This document shows positions 1 to 8,571 of a stretch of DNA of 32,084 nt, one piece after another. The notes under the pieces were generated by a model. It ran no database searches and was not told the origin of the DNA. It saw nothing but the letters and a program-made list of their open reading frames with translations. Positions within the stretch are counted from its first letter, which is position 1. The number at the start of each line of letters is the position of its first letter. Made by a program: the position numbers and the translations under genes. Source of the DNA: an uncultured Treponema sp. (lineage in GTDB: Bacteria > Spirochaetota > Spirochaetia > Treponematales > Treponemataceae); NCBI GenBank assembly GCA_900316905.1, contig ONET01000015.1, forward strand, positions 1 through 32,084, read 5' to 3'.

Positions 1-212
1 ATTCTCTTTTTCATTTCTGCGGCGGCCTTGTTTGTGAAGGTGACGCAGAGAATGTTTGTGGAATCAATTCCGCACTCTTTTACAAGATAGGCGTACCGGC
101 TGACCAAAAGTTTAGTCTTGCCGGAACCAGCTCCGGCAATCACGCGAACATAGCCTTCTGTGTTTTGAACGGCAAGCGTCTGTTTGTCATTCAGGTTTGA
201 AAAGATATTCAT
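1..212 (-). CDS. UvrD/PcrA-type superfamily 1 DNA helicase, N-terminal part (cut by window edge)
   Basis: Reading the minus strand from an ATG at 212 gives about 70 residues typical of the start of UvrD/Rep/PcrA helicases. There is a Q-motif region with Gln11, then the Walker A motif GAGSGKT at residues 27-33, and motif Ia TFTNKAAAEM near residues 59-68. These ATP-driven 3'-5' helicases act in nucleotide excision and mismatch repair and in replication restart; some family members belong to defence systems. The rest of the gene lies beyond position 1, so subfamily cannot be told. The ATG at 212 matches the usual family start but has no close ribosome binding site. An in-frame ATG at 251 would overlap the stop of the preceding gene and add 13 residues. 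It is the last visible gene of a minus-strand cluster beginning at 2042. Confidence 0.9.
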   Translation of the reverse strand, partial: MNIFSNLNDKQTLAVQNTEGYVRVIAGAGSGKTKLLVSRYAYLVKECGIDSTNILCVTFTNKAAAEMKKR

Positions 213-241
213 TGGCGCGTTTTGTATCCGGCAATCCTCAT

Positions 242-628
242 CTATATGCATATCCGTTTTGCCTGCGGGTCGCCAAGCCACGATTCCATTCTCCACAGAT
301 AACCGATGCAGTCTTGCAGAATACTAAATCGTTCCACGCTTAAATCGCAAAAATTAATTGGGATTGCGTTCTTTGACATTTTTTGTATGGCAAGGTATGC
401 GGCCGCCTTGAAATATTTTTCAGGAATGTCCCAAACTATGCGCATCGACCGGTCGAAGTTTTCAAAGATCGCGGAACTTTTCTGAAAAGTCTCCGACTTT
501 TTTAAGAACTCAACGTCTTGAAGAAAGTCCAAGTATTCCGGCAACTGTGGATTTCTCTTTTTATAAACATCTTCCACAAAATTGATAAAGTCAATCGAGG
601 CGTTAGTTCTTTTTTGATTTTCGTCCAT
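242..628 (-). CDS. Hypothetical 128-aa protein
   Basis: I do not recognise the family. The product is a small, mostly polar, probably soluble helical protein rich in Phe, Lys, Ile and Glu, with no signal peptide or membrane segment and no obvious catalytic motif. It starts 15 nt after the stop of the preceding gene and has a strong ribosome binding site (GGAGG) a few bases before the ATG, so it is very likely translated. Its end overlaps or closely abuts the start of the helicase gene. Base composition is visibly AT-richer than that of the trp and topoisomerase genes to the right, in line with an accessory origin. Confidence 0.7.
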   Translation of the reverse strand: MDENQKRTNASIDFINFVEDVYKKRNPQLPEYLDFLQDVEFLKKSETFQKSSAIFENFDRSMRIVWDIPEKYFKAAAYLAIQKMSKNAIPINFCDLSVERFSILQDCIGYLWRMESWLGDPQAKRICI

Positions 629-643
629 ATTATTCCTCCTGTA

Positions 644-1111
644 TTATTTGTTTTGCGCGTCAGCGCGAATTTGCTCATTCCATTCGCAGGCAATAAAGTT
701 GAGTTTCATACGGGTTACGGTCTCCAACAACATCGCAAGATTGTCTTTGGTCGGATCTTTTATCAGCCAGTTCACGACGAAGAGAGCCCCTTTGTATTTT
801 GAATCGGAGATTGAGTTAAAAACGATTTCGTCATGGTAAATGTCGTCGGGTGCCAATACAACCATAAAGTTGTTGAGAAAAACGGAAATGTTGATGATTT
901 TTGGAATTGGCAATGACCTTCCGCCAAGCGATATTATGTCAGGAATGCTGGCGAAGCTTAGATTGTTTTCTTTTGCGAATTTTTTAATGTCTTTTTTTAA
1001 CAGCCGGAACGCTTGCGCGTGGGTCTTTACGCTTTTGTCTTCGACAATGCAATCCAAGCCTTCTTGAATCATATTATAATATGCGTCAGCTATTTGAGCG
1101 TTTTGTGTCAT
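644..1111 (-). CDS. Hypothetical 155-aa protein
   Basis: Unrecognised. The protein has an N-terminal half that looks helical (residues about 1-50, charged), a central segment with hydrophobic beta-like stretches around residues 65-95 and 105-120, and a polar C-terminus. There is no signal peptide or clear membrane helix. An AGGAGG ribosome binding site lies directly before the ATG at 1111. The gene sits between two other small unrecognised genes. A strong terminator-like hairpin (1133-1174) lies immediately upstream of its ribosome binding site, leaving no room for a conventional promoter between the hairpin and the gene. Expression would therefore depend on read-through or on RNA processing. 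Confidence 0.7.
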   Translation of the reverse strand: MTQNAQIADAYYNMIQEGLDCIVEDKSVKTHAQAFRLLKKDIKKFAKENNLSFASIPDIISLGGRSLPIPKIINISVFLNNFMVVLAPDDIYHDEIVFNSISDSKYKGALFVVNWLIKDPTKDNLAMLLETVTRMKLNFIACEWNEQIRADAQNK

Positions 1112-1132
1112 AATGCGCCTCCTAAAAAAATG

Positions 1133-1174
1133 AAAAAAGGGGCGGGCCAGAAAGGGAGGTGGGCGGTCCGCCCC
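1133..1174 (-). terminator. Intrinsic terminator-like hairpin between two hypothetical genes
   Basis: On the minus strand the sequence reads GGGGCGG, a 22-nt loop region, CCGCCCC and then six T residues: a 7-bp GC-only stem followed by a U-tract. Inside the loop region GGGCGG and CCGCCC can pair in an alternative way. It lies about 20 nt before the start codon of the 155-aa gene, with that gene's ribosome binding site directly after the T-run, so it may act as a partial terminator or attenuator inside the cluster. Confidence 0.7.
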
Positions 1175-1191
1175 GGGAAAGTCGCTGCAGG

Positions 1192-1575
1192 TCAGTCGTC
1201 CAAAATCCCTATTATGTTTTCCGCTTCGTCAATCGCGTCGCAGATTTTTTCTGAAGCCTCTTGAATCGCGTCCGCCACGCCGTCAAGCGCGTTTTCAATC
1301 GTGTCGAATGTAATCGAGTGTCCGTCGTCTGAGATTTCAATTTTTCCAACTTTGGTTTTGTTCAAGCGCTCAAGGGTTTTTTCCGCGACTTCCAAAGGCA
1401 GTCCTAAGGATTCCGCGATGCTCCGGGCCGCGACGCTTTTGGGGTCATGGGTGTCAAGATAGAGCATTTCCAAAATTTCCTCGTTGCCGCTTTTTTTGTA
1501 AAGCTCGCAAATTTTTTTGTTGGTCTTGTCAAAATCGTTTTTGATTTCTTCAAGCTCTTTTTCGCTTATGGCCAT
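1192..1575 (-). CDS. Hypothetical 127-aa acidic protein
   Basis: Unrecognised. The N-terminal 40 residues are strongly helical and charged (possible coiled coil). Residues about 45-80 have the helix-turn-helix-like spacing of a small winged-helix fold (a run through ARSIAESLGLPLEVAEKTLERL, then a short beta-like stretch). The C-terminal 40 residues are very acidic and helical. A DNA-binding or antitoxin-like role is possible, but this is a guess from general appearance only. An AAGGAGGA ribosome binding site lies just before the ATG, and only 11 nt separate it from the LRAT-domain gene upstream, so the two are surely cotranscribed. Confidence 0.7.
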   Translation of the reverse strand: MAISEKELEEIKNDFDKTNKKICELYKKSGNEEILEMLYLDTHDPKSVAARSIAESLGLPLEVAEKTLERLNKTKVGKIEISDDGHSITFDTIENALDGVADAIQEASEKICDAIDEAENIIGILDD

Positions 1576-1586
1576 AAGATTCCTCC

Positions 1587-2042
1587 TTATATAAAATCAA
1601 TGTCCAATTGGTCTGAAAGCATTGCGCTCAGCGCGACGCCAAGTCCAAGAATCGCCATTCCCGCAAATCCGACCGCCGCGCGCTCCACTTGCAGCGAGCG
1701 TTTTTTGCCGTAGCGGCACCAGTTGGCAAAGTGCTCGCAGTTGTTCCACGCAAGGTCGTATTTTCCCTTTTCGCTTCCAACCGCGGCTCTTGCTCTTGCC
1801 GCCGTTTCTTCATGGCTGAACGCTCCGCAATTGTTCGCTTCAATTTCAATCTCGCCGTCGCCGCGAAATTCTTCCAGCGAAGTTTTTCGGATGCAAGCGC
1901 GCTCGGCTGAAAGTTCGTTCTCTGCGCCGCCTGAAAAGTGAACAACCTCGTCGTTTCCTATGTAAACGCCGTAATGCTTGTACAAGCCGCGGTTCACTGA
2001 CAAAACGTCGCCTGGAATTGGTTTGTCATTTGTTTTGTTCAT
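1587..2042 (-). CDS. LRAT/NC-domain (NlpC/P60-like) protein with C-terminal membrane helix
   Basis: The 151-aa protein carries the signature of the lecithin retinol acyltransferase (LRAT)-like thiol hydrolase/acyltransferase family. It has the early PGD...HYGVYIG block with His23, a second His35, and the NNCEHFANWCRYG block containing the presumed nucleophile Cys102. The 12-residue spacing between the two His residues is that of the known LRAT active site. A single hydrophobic helix at about 123-142 would anchor the enzyme to a membrane, a common arrangement in this family. Likely activity is acyl transfer to or from lipids or amides; the substrate is unknown. It is the first gene of the minus-strand cluster. 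The start codon has no ribosome binding site, but a -10 box (TATACT) lies exactly 6 nt upstream, which suggests leaderless mRNA. Confidence 0.85.
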   Translation of the reverse strand: MNKTNDKPIPGDVLSVNRGLYKHYGVYIGNDEVVHFSGGAENELSAERACIRKTSLEEFRGDGEIEIEANNCGAFSHEETAARARAAVGSEKGKYDLAWNNCEHFANWCRYGKKRSLQVERAAVGFAGMAILGLGVALSAMLSDQLDIDFI

Positions 2043-2048
2043 GATTTG

Positions 2049-2054
2049 AGTATA
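2049..2054 (-). promoter_or_regulatory. Putative -10 box for leaderless LRAT-gene transcript
   Basis: On the minus strand TATACT is followed by CAAATC and then the ATG at 2042. With a 6-nt discriminator, transcription would begin at or next to the A of the ATG. No convincing -35 element is visible at 16-18 nt spacing. No purine-rich ribosome binding site precedes the start. Confidence 0.5.
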
Positions 2055-2156
2055 ACGCTGTTCGCGCCAAAAGTCTTATCTTGCCAGGCTAAATTTGTCC
2101 ATTCGTCTCCTGGAATGCGCTATTTCAGCCCCTAAAAAAACGTAAAAAAAAATCGC

Positions 2157-2176
2157 TGTTTCTATTGACAGAAACA
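2157..2176. promoter_or_regulatory. Upstream operator of trp operon
   Basis: TGTTTCT, six spacer bases and AGAAACA form a perfect 7-bp inverted repeat. It fully overlaps the -35 hexamer TTGACA (2165-2170). It matches the outer arms of the second palindrome at 2206-2225, so both are probably sites for the same dimeric repressor. Confidence 0.75.
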
Positions 2177-2193
2177 TAAATCTCTTGTATATT
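2165..2193 (+). promoter_or_regulatory. trp operon sigma70-type promoter
   Basis: TTGACA at 2165-2170, exactly 17 nt, then TATATT at 2188-2193: a near-consensus sigma70 promoter. The expected start point is about 2200. The -35 lies within the first palindrome and the initial transcribed region lies in the second one, which is classic geometry for repression. No leader peptide with Trp codons follows, so attenuation is not indicated. Confidence 0.85.
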
Positions 2194-2205
2194 TCTCTTA
2201 GAAAC

Positions 2206-2225
2206 TGTTTCTACTTATAGAAACA
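2206..2225. promoter_or_regulatory. Downstream operator of trp operon
   Basis: TGTTTCTA, four bases and TAGAAACA form a perfect 8-bp inverted repeat just after the predicted transcription start. An extra half site AGAAAC at 2200-2205 makes a further palindrome (AGAAAC-T-GTTTCT) with its left arm. The centre is 49 bp from the centre of the upstream operator. Confidence 0.75.
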
Positions 2226-2270
2226 CAGCGCCCCCGCGCCGCTAGGCTTTCTGGTCGGCGTCGGGCTAAT

Positions 2271-2274
2271 GGAG
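2271..2274 (+). promoter_or_regulatory. Ribosome binding site that fixes the trpE start
   Basis: GGAG lies 6 nt before the ATG at 2281. An in-frame ATG at 2269 overlaps this GGAG and has no ribosome binding site of its own, so 2281 is the better start. Confidence 0.7.
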
Positions 2275-2280
2275 AAAATT

Positions 2281-3729
2281 ATGCAAAAGAGAAACGACAC
2301 GGTTTATGTCTGCCTGTCCAGCGAGCGCTACACGCCTTTTTCGCTGGCAAAAAAAATCGGGGCCAAGGCGATTTTGGAGTCGGCCAGCTTTAACAAAGGC
2401 CGCGAGCGCTATTCAATAATAATGGCCGAAGAAGCCTTTAAAATTGTCCAGGACGAGGAGGGCGTGGCCTTTTTGATTGACGGCCGCCGCTTGCCCTTTA
2501 ACGCGGAAGGCGTCGTAAGCAAAAACGCCGTGGGCCAAACAAAAGAGGCCGACGTTCTTGACGCGCTCGTTTACTTGGCCGGCCAAAACGAATGCCCGGT
2601 AAAAGACATTCCGCTCCCCGCAAGCGGAATCGGCTACCTTAGCTACGAGTTTGTCCAGCGCTGCGACACCGTTCGCCTAGAAAACCAATTTGACGAGCTT
2701 CGCATTCCGGAGTGCTGCTTTGTCGCGGGCCACGTCTACATCGTATTTGACCACTTTACCGAAAAGCTCCACATCTTTGGACTGAACTACGCCGAGCGCC
2801 AAATCGACTTGAAAAAGACGGTGGACGAGCTTGTGAAAAAACTGAACAACATGGACTTCTCTTACATGGAACAGACAGAAGAAGCCGCTCCGTGCAAAGT
2901 GATCACCAACATCGAGCAGAGCAAAAAAGAGTACTGCGAAAAAGTCGTCGAGCTAAAAAAGCATATCGTCGCGGGCGACATCGTGCAAGCCGTTCCGTCA
3001 CGCCGCGTCCAGCTTGAATGTGACATGAGCGCCTTGGAATTGTACCGCCGCCTGCGCTTGATAAACCCGTCGCCATATTTGATGTACATCGACTTTGGCG
3101 ACTTCCAGATTGCTGGCGCTTCCCCCGAAAGCCTTGTGCGCGTTGTCGGCGGCCGCGCCTCTATCCATCCGATCGCGGGAACGATTAGGCGCGGAAAGAA
3201 CGAGGCCGAAGACGAAAAGCTCAAACTGCAGCTTTTGGCCGACCCCAAGGAAAGAGCGGAGCACCTTATGCTGGTGGACTTGGCCAGAAACGACTTGGGC
3301 CGCGTTTGCGCTCCGGGAAGCGTTAAGGTCACGCAGTATATGGAAACCGAAACTTTCAGCCACGTCATTCACTTGGTCAGCAATGTCGAGGGAGACGTCG
3401 CCGACGGAATCTCGCCAGTGCAAGTTTTGCGCGCGTCCTTCCCTGCCGGAACTTTGAGCGGCGCTCCGAAAATTTCGGCGATGCAAATCGTCTCGCGCTT
3501 GGAAAAGACAAAGAGGCGCTTTTACGCCGGAGCGGTGGGCTACATTCGGCCCAACGGCGACTTGGACTTTTGCATCGCGATCCGCTGCGCCTTAAAACAA
3601 GGAAAAGTTTGGACGCTCCAAGCGGGAAGCGGAATCGTTTACGACAGCGTTCCCGAGCGCGAGTTTGAGGAAACCAACGAAAAGCTCGGCGCGCTCATCG
3701 CTACATTTGATAGCGGCAATGAAAAGTGA
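2281..3729 (+). CDS. trpE: Anthranilate synthase component I
   Basis: TrpE converts chorismate to anthranilate, using ammonia supplied by the TrpG glutaminase. It is the first committed and feedback-inhibited step of tryptophan synthesis. The 482-aa product has the N-terminal anthranilate synthase domain, including an ILES motif near residue 33 that corresponds to the LLES tryptophan-binding motif. The chorismate-binding domain follows, seen in IAGTIRRG, HLMLVDLARNDLGRV and the LSGAPKI, AGAVGY and AGSGIV motifs. Its partner is encoded next door as a TrpG-TrpD fusion. The start at 2281 is chosen from the GGAG at 2271-2274. Transcription comes from the promoter at 2165-2193. Length and motif order are normal for the family. 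Confidence 0.97.
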   Translation: MQKRNDTVYVCLSSERYTPFSLAKKIGAKAILESASFNKGRERYSIIMAEEAFKIVQDEEGVAFLIDGRRLPFNAEGVVSKNAVGQTKEADVLDALVYLAGQNECPVKDIPLPASGIGYLSYEFVQRCDTVRLENQFDELRIPECCFVAGHVYIVFDHFTEKLHIFGLNYAERQIDLKKTVDELVKKLNNMDFSYMEQTEEAAPCKVITNIEQSKKEYCEKVVELKKHIVAGDIVQAVPSRRVQLECDMSALELYRRLRLINPSPYLMYIDFGDFQIAGASPESLVRVVGGRASIHPIAGTIRRGKNEAEDEKLKLQLLADPKERAEHLMLVDLARNDLGRVCAPGSVKVTQYMETETFSHVIHLVSNVEGDVADGISPVQVLRASFPAGTLSGAPKISAMQIVSRLEKTKRRFYAGAVGYIRPNGDLDFCIAIRCALKQGKVWTLQAGSGIVYDSVPEREFEETNEKLGALIATFDSGNEK

Positions 3730-3767
3730 AAGGCAACCTGAATTGCAGGATTGCCGCATGAACCGCA

Positions 3768-3800
3768 ACATCCGCGCTTGTTAACAAACGCGCGCGGACA
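3768..3800. other. Hairpin-forming trpE-trpGD spacer with TTGTTAACAA palindrome
   Basis: In the 95-nt spacer between trpE and trpGD, TCCGCGC and GCGCGGA can form a 7-bp stem around a region that includes the perfect 10-bp palindrome TTGTTAACAA. No T-run follows, so it is not an intrinsic terminator. A role in mRNA stability or protein binding is possible but not shown. Confidence 0.4.
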
Positions 3801-3824
3801 GCGGACATATATGGAGGTTAGAAA

Positions 3825-5429
3825 ATGATTTTAGTAATCGACAATTACGATTCGTTCACATACAATGTTGTCCAAGCCTTGCAAACTTACGGAAGCGAAA
3901 AGGTTGAGGTTGTCCGAAACGACGCGGTGACGGTCGCCGACATCGAGGCGATGAAGCCCGACTACTTGGTCATCTCTCCTGGTCCGGGAACTCCGCGCGA
4001 CGCTGGAATCAGCGAAGAGGCGATAAAGTATTTTGCCGGAAAAATTCCCATTTTGGGAATTTGCTTGGGCCACCAGGCGATCGCCGAAGCCTTTGGCGCG
4101 AAGATTGTCGGAGCCAAGTTCATCAAGCACGGAATCGTCGAAGAAATGGACTTGGACGGAAAGGGCCTTTTCCGCGCGATCGGAAAAAAAGGAAAGTTCA
4201 CGCGCTACCATTCGCTTGTCGTTGACGAGTCCACTTTAAGCGACGACTTTGAAGTCACCGCTCGCGCTTCCGACGGCGACATAATGGGAATCCGCCACAA
4301 AAAGTACGACATCGAGGGCGTTCAGTTCCACCCGGAATCAATCGCAAGCGGCGACGTCCAAAAATTCTTCATGGCCTTTTTGAACTACCGCCGCGAAAAC
4401 CTTCCCGTGGCTGAATACCTTAACCAGTTGATTTTCAAAAAGGACTTGTCCGAAAAGCAGGCCGAATTCTTTATGGACATCATGACCGACGGAATGATGG
4501 ACGAGCGCGTCATGGCCGCGATTCTTGTGGCGATGGCGGCCAAAGGCGTGGCCGAGTCCGAAATCACAGGCTGCGCCAAGGCCCTTCTTAAAAAGAAAAA
4601 GTCTTTCCCGCTAAAGCTTTCCGGCCACGCCGAAATCGTAGGAACCGGCGGCGACGGAAAGGGAAGCTTTAACATTTCCTCACTTTCGGCGATTGTCGCC
4701 GACGCTTGCGGCCAGCCGGTAATCAAGCACGGTAACCGCGCCGTTTCCTCCAAGTCAGGAGCGGCGGACTTTTTTGAGGCGCTCGGAATCAACATCAGCG
4801 CAAGCCCCGACAAGACGGCGGAACTTGCCCAAAAGACAGGCTTTGCCTTTTTGATGGCGCCCCTTTACCATTCGGCCATGCGCTTTGCCGCGCCGGTCAG
4901 AAAGGCCTTGGGCGTCAAGACCGTGATGAACGTTTTGGGCCCGCTCCTAAATCCTTCTTGCCCCGACTACCAAGTGCTTGGCGTTTACAGCCATGATTTG
5001 CTTGAAACCTACGCGCGCGCGGCTAAGGCTTTGGGAGCCAAGCGCGTAATGGTAATCGCAAGCCGCGACGGCTACGACGAAATCAGCCCCTGCGCGGTCA
5101 CTGACGTTTTTCAAATTGACGGAAACGGAAACGAAACGCGCTACGTGATCGACCCGGCCAAGTTTGGAATCGAAGGCGTTGACGAGTCGGAGCTTATGGG
5201 CGGAAGCGGAGCGGACAACGCCGCTCTCGCGATGGACGTTCTTAACGGAAAGGGAAAGAAAACCATCCGCGCGTCAATCGGCCTCAACACCGGCGCCGTC
5301 TTGTATCTAAGCGGAAAAACAAAGACCTTAAAGGAAGGCTACGACATGGCGCTCGCCGCGATTGACAGCGGAAAGGCCTTGAAAAAACTGCAGGAAATAC
5401 AAGCTGTTTCTCGGGAATTGGCGGGCTAA
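3825..5429 (+). CDS. trpGD: Fused anthranilate synthase glutaminase / anthranilate phosphoribosyltransferase (TrpGD)
   Basis: This 534-aa bifunctional enzyme joins two steps. Residues 1-about 190 are a class I glutamine amidotransferase that feeds ammonia to TrpE. It begins VIDNYDSFTYN, has the nucleophile Cys80 in GICLGHQ and the His169/Glu171 dyad in FHPES. Residues about 197-534 are TrpD, which transfers phosphoribosyl from PRPP to anthranilate; the VGTGGDGKGSFN phosphate-binding motif lies at about 272-283, followed by KHGNRAVSSKSG. The same fusion occurs in enterobacteria. An AUG start with a GGAGG ribosome binding site fixes the start. The gene ends one base before the trpCF start, so translation is probably coupled. 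Confidence 0.97.
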   Translation: MILVIDNYDSFTYNVVQALQTYGSEKVEVVRNDAVTVADIEAMKPDYLVISPGPGTPRDAGISEEAIKYFAGKIPILGICLGHQAIAEAFGAKIVGAKFIKHGIVEEMDLDGKGLFRAIGKKGKFTRYHSLVVDESTLSDDFEVTARASDGDIMGIRHKKYDIEGVQFHPESIASGDVQKFFMAFLNYRRENLPVAEYLNQLIFKKDLSEKQAEFFMDIMTDGMMDERVMAAILVAMAAKGVAESEITGCAKALLKKKKSFPLKLSGHAEIVGTGGDGKGSFNISSLSAIVADACGQPVIKHGNRAVSSKSGAADFFEALGINISASPDKTAELAQKTGFAFLMAPLYHSAMRFAAPVRKALGVKTVMNVLGPLLNPSCPDYQVLGVYSHDLLETYARAAKALGAKRVMVIASRDGYDEISPCAVTDVFQIDGNGNETRYVIDPAKFGIEGVDESELMGGSGADNAALAMDVLNGKGKKTIRASIGLNTGAVLYLSGKTKTLKEGYDMALAAIDSGKALKKLQEIQAVSRELAG

Positions 5430-5430
5430 C

Positions 5431-7038
5431 ATGGCGGCGGACATTCTTACACAGATTGTTGAAGGCCGAAAGGCCGAGATGAAAAAGCGCGGCCTTGACT
5501 TTGGCTACGAGATTCCGCAGGAAAGAAAGAGGCGCGTCCACCCTTTTATTCAAGAAAAGGGAGTCGTTTTGGAAGTAAAGCGCGCCTCTCCCAGCAAGGG
5601 CGACATCGCTCCAAAACTTAACGCGTCGGAAACCGCCTTGGCCTACCAAGAGGCGGGCGCGTCCGCGATAAGCGTCTTGACCGAGGAAAATTATTTTAAG
5701 GGAAACCTCGGCGACCTAAAGCGCGTTTGCGATTCGGTTGACGTTGCCGTCTTGCGAAAAGACTTTTTGATTTACCCAGAAGAAATCGACGTGGCCTACA
5801 AGATAGGAGCGGACGCGGTTTTGCTTATCGCGCGCATTCTTGACAAAGAAGCGCTTGGCAAAATGCTTTCTCGCTGCGCCTCTTTGGGAATCACGGCTTT
5901 TGTGGAGCTGCGCTTGGAAGAGGACTTGAAAAAATTGGCGGCGGCAAAATCTTTGGCGGCCGGCGAGCTTCCGGCAATCGTTTGCGGAGTGAACTCGCGC
6001 GACCTAAAGGATTTTTCGATCGACCTTTTAAAGCCGCTTGGCTTTTTGGAGCGGATTAAAAGCGTCATGGGAAGCGATTGCTCCGTCATTTTTGAAAGCG
6101 GAATAAGGACGGCCCAAGCCGCGGCTTTTGCCGGAAGCCTTGGTTTTACCGGGCTTCTTTTGGGCGAAGCCGCCGCGCGCGACACAAGCAAAGCCGCTTC
6201 TTTTGTAAAAGCCTTTGTGTCTGGAAGTCAAACGCCCAACGCGCTCGCATGGAAAAAAATCGCGGCGAAAACCGAAAATCTTTGCAAGGCCAAAAATCCG
6301 GCGGCGCTCGTGGGCGAGCGAAAATACCGCCCGCTTGTAAAAATATGCGGCCTCGCAAATGTTGAGGACGCTCTTTTTGCGGCGGATCTTGGCGCGGACT
6401 TTTTGGGCTTTGTCTTTTGCGAGGCCTCTCCGCGAAACGCAAGCGAAAGCGTCGTCCGCTCCGTCCGCGCCGCCTTGCGCGACAAGCCCGCAAGCGAAGC
6501 GTCGCGGAAATCCGAGCCATTTTTGGTCGGCGTTGTCGTCGACGCGACAAGCGAACAGGCAAAGGCCGCGCTTGCGCTTGTAAAAGAAGGCGTTTTGGAT
6601 TACATTCAATTGCACGGCGAGCGGGCTGCCAAAGAATTTTTTGCCGACAAAGAGAACGCCTCTCTTGCGCATTACTGCGCGGCAAACTTAAGCGGCGCGG
6701 ATTCCAAAAGCGGCGAGGGCGGGCTGGACGGCATTCAAGGCCTTCTTGACCTTGGCGAGCCGCGCGTTTTGCTTGACGCTAAGGTTGGCGACAAGGTTGG
6801 CGGAACTGGAACGCAAGTGGCCGAGGACTTGGTTTTAAAAGCCAAGAAAAAGTCTCCCTTGTGGCTTGCCGGCGGCTTGGGCGCGGAAAACGTTCGGGCT
6901 ATGATAGAAAAATATTCGCCGGAACTTATCGACGCTTCAAGTTTGCTTGAGGCCGCTCCCGGAAAAAAGGACTTGGAAAAACTAAAGGCCTTCTTTGCGG
7001 AGATTGGCGCGGCCTATGCGGGCGGCGCGCAATTTTAG
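5431..7038 (+). CDS. trpCF: Fused indole-3-glycerol phosphate synthase / phosphoribosylanthranilate isomerase (TrpCF)
   Basis: A 535-aa fusion of the two middle steps of the pathway. The N-terminal barrel (about 1-260) is indole-3-glycerol phosphate synthase, with EVKRASPSKG carrying the catalytic Glu/Lys and LTEENYFKG. The C-terminal barrel (from about 298) is phosphoribosylanthranilate isomerase, with catalytic Cys306 in VKICG, the LAGGL phosphate loop and a late Asp in IDASS. Between the barrels is an Ala/Lys-rich linker. The gene follows trpGD with a one-base gap and shares its transcript. The two-domain order C then F is that of enterobacterial TrpC. A run of long overlapping open frames on the other strand is a composition effect only. 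Confidence 0.96.
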   Translation: MAADILTQIVEGRKAEMKKRGLDFGYEIPQERKRRVHPFIQEKGVVLEVKRASPSKGDIAPKLNASETALAYQEAGASAISVLTEENYFKGNLGDLKRVCDSVDVAVLRKDFLIYPEEIDVAYKIGADAVLLIARILDKEALGKMLSRCASLGITAFVELRLEEDLKKLAAAKSLAAGELPAIVCGVNSRDLKDFSIDLLKPLGFLERIKSVMGSDCSVIFESGIRTAQAAAFAGSLGFTGLLLGEAAARDTSKAASFVKAFVSGSQTPNALAWKKIAAKTENLCKAKNPAALVGERKYRPLVKICGLANVEDALFAADLGADFLGFVFCEASPRNASESVVRSVRAALRDKPASEASRKSEPFLVGVVVDATSEQAKAALALVKEGVLDYIQLHGERAAKEFFADKENASLAHYCAANLSGADSKSGEGGLDGIQGLLDLGEPRVLLDAKVGDKVGGTGTQVAEDLVLKAKKKSPLWLAGGLGAENVRAMIEKYSPELIDASSLLEAAPGKKDLEKLKAFFAEIGAAYAGGAQF

Positions 7039-7071
7039 GCTTACGAAAAATTTTATTATAAGGAAAAATAT

Positions 7072-8340
<1,269 letters not shown>

Positions 8341-8386
8341 CGCAAGCCAATAAGAGTTTGCTAGCCGCATACGGTCGGGCATGCTC

Positions 8387-8511
8387 GCCGTTTTGCGTAA
8401 GGAAGCTATTTACTTGCTCGCTCACGCGAGCGGGCAATAAGCGGCAATATTACGGCGTTGCCGTTTTGCGCAAAGAAGTTATCTACTTGCTCGCTTACGC
8501 GAGCGGGCAAT
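8387..8511 (+). repeat. Two 52-bp direct repeats with internal hairpins (trpB-trpA spacer)
   Basis: Copies at 8387-8438 and 8460-8511 (period 73) differ at only a few positions. Each contains a perfect 6-bp stem GCTCGC / GCGAGC around a 4-nt loop (8416-8431 and 8489-8504). The differences preserve the stem. This resembles REP-type intergenic palindromic elements. Confidence 0.8.
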
Positions 8512-8525
8512 CGCGCTCGCAACCA

Positions 8526-8561
8526 AGCTCGCGCGAACAGCCGAACTCGCGCGAAGAGCCG
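8526..8561 (+). repeat. Tandem pair of 18-bp repeats
   Basis: Two directly adjacent 18-bp units (8526-8543 and 8544-8561) share CTCGCGCGAA-AGCCG and differ at two positions. They lie just before the trpA ribosome binding site. Confidence 0.7.
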
Positions 8562-8571
8562 TACTTTTTTT

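Noticed and set aside
2200..2280. trp attenuator with leader peptide
   Set aside because: No small open frame with Trp codons and no terminator/antiterminator pair with a T-run before trpE.
3760..3786. Eight-codon open frame before trpGD (MNRNIRAC)
   Set aside because: No ribosome binding site, no Trp codons and no terminator structure; most likely chance.
6028..6685. Long minus-strand open frames opposite trpCF
   Set aside because: Arg-rich, low-complexity translations in the shadow of a well-supported gene; typical of GC-rich third positions, with no ribosome binding sites.
8387..8511. CRISPR array
   Set aside because: Only two repeat copies with a 21-nt spacer, hairpin-rich and diverged, and no cas genes in the window.
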